From Zygotorulaspora mrakii (Eukaryota > Ascomycota > Saccharomycetes > Saccharomycetales > Saccharomycetaceae): a stretch of DNA of 64,000 nt. Each line of letters starts with the position of its first letter. Position 1 is the stretch's first letter. A program made the position numbers and the translations under genes. Positions 60,447-64,000 of this stretch are shown one piece after another. The stretch spans positions 434,001-498,000 of the forward strand of contig NC_050725.1 of NCBI RefSeq assembly GCF_013402915.1. The letters run 5' to 3'. The notes beneath the pieces are model-generated. The model made no database searches. It was not told the DNA's origin and was given only the letters and a program-made list of their open reading frames with translations.

Positions 60447-62387
60447 TCAAATAGAATCAAATTCTGTATCAACAAAAGAACCATTCCTTAGTAAAGTTTT
60501 ACATAAACCAGGCAAAATTTCAACTTGCATTGGTTCTAATGGAAATTTTTCCCCATCGACTGAGAATAAACTACTTGTTATTTTCGGTATCAGTTTATAA
60601 GCGACGATTTTAGAATGAATAACTTCCGGTTGTAAAACATGAGAGCCTCTATCGAGGCCAAGTAAAATTGGGGCCATTCGTGTTACTGGTGTCCTCGCAT
60701 CTGTTATAACAAGATCCATAGCTCCGTCGGAAGGTAATGCAGCAGGGAAAAATTTTGTATCAGCAGCAATATACGGCATTTTACCGGTATAAAAGATTCC
60801 CAAGTTATCGGTGATACTTGGATCTATTTTTTCCCAATCCTGAGGGATTCCATTATCGAGTGGATATTTCAACTTGAAATCCATTTCTGTTACCATTCTC
60901 TTTTTACTGCTACCTTCGCTCCCAGTTCCACTTCCATCCCTGTTTCCATTTTCAATATCATTTTCAATATCATTTTCATTATTGTCATTAGTGTCATCAC
61001 GGTTTTTATAAGCTAAGTAGTGAATTTTCAGCTCATTTTTTGACTTCGCAGCATATTTAACGTAGATATCACATGGATATTTTTTCCTTTGTAAAACATT
61101 AAATGCGACACCTAATTCGAATCTTGCTGGTCCCATCCATCTAATGAATTCTGTATTAATATCAGACTCAGCGATAACACCATAAGTTTGACTCAAAAAT
61201 GATAATCTTGGAAAACTGGCATAGTACGATTGTTGAGAACAGCACATTAGATCTATTCTCGATTCAATAGATTTGACTAAACAAAGAGCCGCATACGAAG
61301 GATTACTTGTCCAATGACAAGAAACACTCATTGCGTTACCTGAGCCACACGGCAGCTGCGTAACAGCCACTTTATTGAAAGCATCAACCCTATCGGGTCT
61401 TTGAAATAAACCATTTATAACCTCATATGGAATTCCATCGCCTGATGCGCAAGCAATTGTATCATACTTATCGATATCAAGGGTACGAGCTATATCCGTA
61501 GCATGTCCAGAGTATTTCGTATAAGCCATGTCTATCGAACACTTACTTGCTAATAGAATTGGCTTACATTTTGACATGAATAATTTTTTTGCATTTCCTT
61601 TACCACCATGAGGATTAATTATAACCAATATAGACCTTTCTCTCTTGATATTTTGGTAACTCTTTGAGAGAATTTCTTCAACGATATCTGATTTTATCGG
61701 AATCTTCGATTGCTGATTTAGGGAAAGGATCAGTCTCTTAGGTACTATGTCATGTCTCCTCGGTTTAGCCAGAGTTATTTCCACAAGAGGGAAGTCTTTG
61801 TTATTCTTTGAATCAATCTGCGAGGCGTTCGAAAATGAAGAGTGTCCAACTAGCGGTGAAATATCAACGTCATCGAGGTCATCAGCATCGCCATCACCGT
61901 CCTCGAGATCATGGTTAGTGCCACTCTTGCTGTTGTTACTAAGATCAGTACCTTTAGTCAGGCGATCACTATCATTTCCAACGGAATCCAAACCTGGTGA
62001 GGAGTCGTTATGAGTACTGGTTAGATATGTGGCATTGAGGATTCTACTGAACGGAATGACCGTATTGGCCGATAATTGCCCATTTTGCTGTCTGATCTGC
62101 TCCTGGGACACATTAGCTGCCCTCAGCAGTCTATCATTGTTGTCTGTGTCGCTCAAGCAAGTAACACAACTTACCAAAGACGCGGTTTCCAGAAAAGTGT
62201 TGTTGCTTTGGATGCTCTGCAAACTAGTGGAACTGGCGTTTGTCGAATGGTAATGTCGGTCGTAATCAGAATAGCTACCGCTGCGAACGTGCCCATGTGA
62301 GGTGATCAATATACCGTCATCCGTCAGAGTGGCTTTATAGAAATCTCTGCCTCGAATCGCATTTTCTGCTCTCACTGGCATGCTCAT
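60447..62387 (-). CDS. Sphingoid long-chain base kinase (LCB4/LCB5 type)
   Basis: Phosphorylates dihydrosphingosine and phytosphingosine. The frame opens upstream at a GTG (62786), but 133 codons then precede the first ATG and include a poly-T-derived [14 protein letters not shown] stretch; the conserved N-terminus ([11 protein letters not shown]) follows ATG 62387, so I start there (646 residues; Lcb4 624, Lcb5 687). Diacylglycerol-kinase-type catalytic motifs are present: [43 protein letters not shown] and [13 protein letters not shown]. The cysteine pair [14 protein letters not shown] matches the N-terminal S-acylation site known for Lcb4 and looks nearest to Lcb5. It is the single pre-WGD counterpart of both, so no single symbol is given. 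It diverges from HSP60. Confidence 0.92.
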   Translation of the reverse strand: MSMPVRAENAIRGRDFYKATLTDDGILITSHGHVRSGSYSDYDRHYHSTNASSTSLQSIQSNNTFLETASLVSCVTCLSDTDNNDRLLRAANVSQEQIRQQNGQLSANTVIPFSRILNATYLTSTHNDSSPGLDSVGNDSDRLTKGTDLSNNSKSGTNHDLEDGDGDADDLDDVDISPLVGHSSFSNASQIDSKNNKDFPLVEITLAKPRRHDIVPKRLILSLNQQSKIPIKSDIVEEILSKSYQNIKRERSILVIINPHGGKGNAKKLFMSKCKPILLASKCSIDMAYTKYSGHATDIARTLDIDKYDTIACASGDGIPYEVINGLFQRPDRVDAFNKVAVTQLPCGSGNAMSVSCHWTSNPSYAALCLVKSIESRIDLMCCSQQSYYASFPRLSFLSQTYGVIAESDINTEFIRWMGPARFELGVAFNVLQRKKYPCDIYVKYAAKSKNELKIHYLAYKNRDDTNDNNENDIENDIENGNRDGSGTGSEGSSKKRMVTEMDFKLKYPLDNGIPQDWEKIDPSITDNLGIFYTGKMPYIAADTKFFPAALPSDGAMDLVITDARTPVTRMAPILLGLDRGSHVLQPEVIHSKIVAYKLIPKITSSLFSVDGEKFPLEPMQVEILPGLCKTLLRNGSFVDTEFDSI

Positions 62388-63243
62388 CGTGGCATGAATA
62401 TTTTTCAGCGTGGTGTTGGACACAGCAACCGAATGTAGAGTGGTAGTCGCACTTGTCGTAGCGGCTCCAATGCTTGGCTGATCTGATACCTCCGAATCCA
62501 CTTTGTTCGCAAAAGAACTACCAGTCCCAATCGTTATCTGAGCGGTACCCGAACCAGTACACGAAGATGTAGCTTTATCCTTAACGGATTTTCTGTTAAA
62601 GATCCTCAACTTGATTATATTACAAAGTAGATATAGATCAAGAAGAAAAAGAAAAAGAAAATGAAAAATAAAACACCAAAACAGAAAAAAAAAAAAAAAG
62701 ATGTTTGTTAATACTGTGACCAGTCTATTGGGAATAGTAGTGAACTGAATCTCTCTCCCTATCACCTGGCACCTTGCGCCCTGCACCTGATACTCGTATG
62801 TGTCGCACTCGTTGCACCCGTCGTGCGTGTCGTGTTTGCACTCCTATTCTGCCCAGCACTTGCCGTTGCTACCTGCAGTCTTGTTGCTCCTAAAACAAGA
62901 TGACTTTTCCGACTAGTGGCCAGATACTGAAGCCTTGTAAAACGTTGAAAGAGGAATCTGATACTTACCGAGCTGGGAGGACAGAGTGCTGGGAGGACAG
63001 AGAGCTGCACACATGTTATCAGAACATCGCTATGAACGTTCGGAATACGGATTATGACCGAAAAGGAAATAAGAAAGATGGAAAGGAAAGGAGTAGATCG
63101 CTTTCCGTATTGGGGCTTCCGTCAGGAGCGATGCGATGTGACGCGACTACTCGTAGAGAGTGATCCTTCGGCCCCTTGATCTGTGTTAAATTTCTAATCA
63201 TGTTAAAAATCACATCTTACATCGCCCCTGACGACGCATTGTG

Positions 63244-63251
63244 GAATATTC
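63244..63251. promoter_or_regulatory. Candidate heat shock element upstream of HSP60
   Basis: GAATATTC is two inverted Hsf1 units (GAA-N2-TTC) with a weaker third (GCA) two bases on. It is about 290 bp upstream of the HSP60 ATG. Another GAACGTTC occurs near 63035. Hsf1 control is expected of HSP60, but each match alone is short. Confidence 0.4.
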
Positions 63252-63395
63252 TAGCAATTTATTTTTTAAGACGTCTTGTTCTCCCATCTTCTCATCAGCT
63301 CCCTCCCATTGCGAGTCCAATCCAAGCTCTTGTTTCCCCATATTCGACATCGCATTCACCCGCTGTACTCGTGTTCGCATACACACAGACATACA

Positions 63396-63403
63396 TATAT
63401 ATA
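63396..63403 (+). promoter_or_regulatory. TATA box upstream of HSP60
   Basis: TATATATA followed by GG, about 135 bp upstream of the HSP60 ATG, a normal distance for a yeast TATA promoter. Confidence 0.55.
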
Positions 63404-63537
63404 GGTATACATACGGGCGTAACTAGTCAGCTGTTGCGGTTACTTATAAGCTTCACTGGTGCAAGATTTGCTTAGTCTCGCTTTTTTTAAGACATACCGG
63501 TTATTATCTTCTTTTCGAGTTTGTATCTACGTTTGCC

Positions 63538-64000
63538 ATGTTGAGATCTGTTGCTACTCGTTCTAGTGCTAGTGCCCGTTCTTCGCTTTTCTCTAAGCTT
63601 TTGCGTCGTACTTATTCCAGTCACAAGGAATTGAAGTTCGGTGTCGAGGGTAGAGCAGCACTGTTGAGAGGTGTGGAGACGTTGGCTGATGCAGTTTCTG
63701 CTACTTTAGGGCCAAAGGGCAGAAATGTTCTTATTGAACAGCCTTTTGGTGCACCAAAGATCACCAAAGACGGTGTAACTGTCGCAAGAGCTATTGTTCT
63801 AGAAGACAAGTTTGAGAACATGGGTGCTAAGCTGCTGCAGGAAGTTGCGTCCAAGACGAACGAAGCTGCCGGTGACGGTACGACATCTGCCACCGTGCTG
63901 GGGAGAGCTATCTTCACGGAATCTGTCAAAAATGTAGCAGCCGGTTGTAATCCTATGGATCTAAGAAGAGGCTCGCAAGCGGCAGTTGAAAAAGTCATCG
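63538..64000 (+). CDS. HSP60: Mitochondrial chaperonin Hsp60, 3'-partial
   Basis: Group I chaperonin of the mitochondrial matrix. The first 154 codons are visible; the gene runs off the right edge. The N-terminus, about 24 residues ([20 protein letters not shown] plus a following RR), is a classic presequence rich in Arg and Ser. The mature part begins near [14 protein letters not shown], followed by [25 protein letters not shown], and the nucleotide-binding [10 protein letters not shown]. Every one of these is conserved with GroEL. The start is ATG 63538. Codon choice looks biased to preferred codons, as for a highly expressed gene. Confidence 0.98.
   Translation, partial: MLRSVATRSSASARSSLFSKLLRRTYSSHKELKFGVEGRAALLRGVETLADAVSATLGPKGRNVLIEQPFGAPKITKDGVTVARAIVLEDKFENMGAKLLQEVASKTNEAAGDGTTSATVLGRAIFTESVKNVAAGCNPMDLRRGSQAAVEKVI

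Larger units (their letters stand above)
62388..63537. other. Divergent promoter region between the LCB kinase and HSP60
   Basis: About 1.15 kb with the corrected kinase start. A long A-rich tract (about 62641-62699) lies in the kinase leader side. A 14-bp direct repeat CTGGGAGGACAGAG is at 62972-62985 and 62989-63002. The HSP60 side has a candidate HSE and a TATA box. Open frames at 62900-63163 and 63176-63475 look like chance. Confidence 0.5.

Noticed and set aside
62762..63475. Open frames in the LCB kinase-HSP60 spacer
   Set aside because: They are short, overlapping and without homology, and they sit across promoter elements such as the HSP60 TATA box.

Overview
This window is nuclear chromosome sequence from a budding yeast of the family Saccharomycetaceae. 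It is AT-rich and compact, nearly every gene is a single exon, and almost every gene is a recognisable orthologue of a Saccharomyces cerevisiae gene. Compared with S. cerevisiae gene order as I remember it, the window interleaves two separate S. cerevisiae blocks: chromosome XII YLR259C-YLR284C (HSP60 to ECI1) and chromosome XV YOR162C-YOR180C (YRR1 to DCI1). Those blocks are sisters produced by the yeast whole-genome duplication (WGD). Finding both sets of genes merged on one chromosome, with a single copy of each retained pair (LCB4/LCB5, RPS28A/B, DCS1/DCS2, GAC1/PIG1, YSH1/SYC1), indicates a lineage that branched before the duplication (a Zygosaccharomyces, Torulaspora, Lachancea, Kluyveromyces or Eremothecium type of yeast). 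I cannot name the species from sequence alone.

Layout. 1-3.1 kb: two peroxisomal enoyl-CoA isomerase paralogues, one ECI1-like (5' end cut by the window) and one DCI1-like, flank a mitochondrial coiled-coil protein (YLR283W family) and the mitochondrial release-factor-like RSO55. 4.1-16 kb: zinc-cluster factor YLR278C, mRNA 3'-end nuclease YSH1, helicase DBP9, spliceosomal SMD2 (with a 5-nt first exon) and replication helicase subunit MCM5, whose promoter holds a striking Mcm1/ECB-type palindrome. 16-17.8 kb: a long divergent promoter region rich in short repeats. 17.8-29.3 kb: a PP1 glycogen-targeting subunit (GAC1/PIG1), a large coiled-coil protein in the MPC54 position, tRNA-Val(AAC) and condensin subunit YCS4. 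30-38 kb: HEM15, ALE1, MED4, CMG1, DCS1 and SEC22. 38-43.3 kb: a tandem pair of YRM1/YRR1/PDR8-type drug-resistance activators. 44-52.4 kb: DDP1, GET4, SEY1, NEJ1, SWT1 and RPS28. 53-64 kb: RED1 (interrupted by an in-frame stop codon), GLN4, TMA7, YPT6, a sphingoid-base kinase (LCB4/LCB5) and the start of HSP60.

The genes do not form one pathway; this is ordinary core genome and I found no mobile element, CRISPR array, toxin or clear horizontally acquired island. The most interesting points are evolutionary and regulatory: the ECI1/DCI1 pair appears to predate the WGD; the tandem activator pair explains an inversion seen in S. cerevisiae; the DCI1-like start codon lies 2 bp after the RSO55 stop; RED1 carries an internal stop; MCM5 has a 26-bp interrupted palindrome; and RPS28 has a hairpin just after its stop codon. 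Several start codons were moved downstream because the longest open frame begins at a non-ATG codon.
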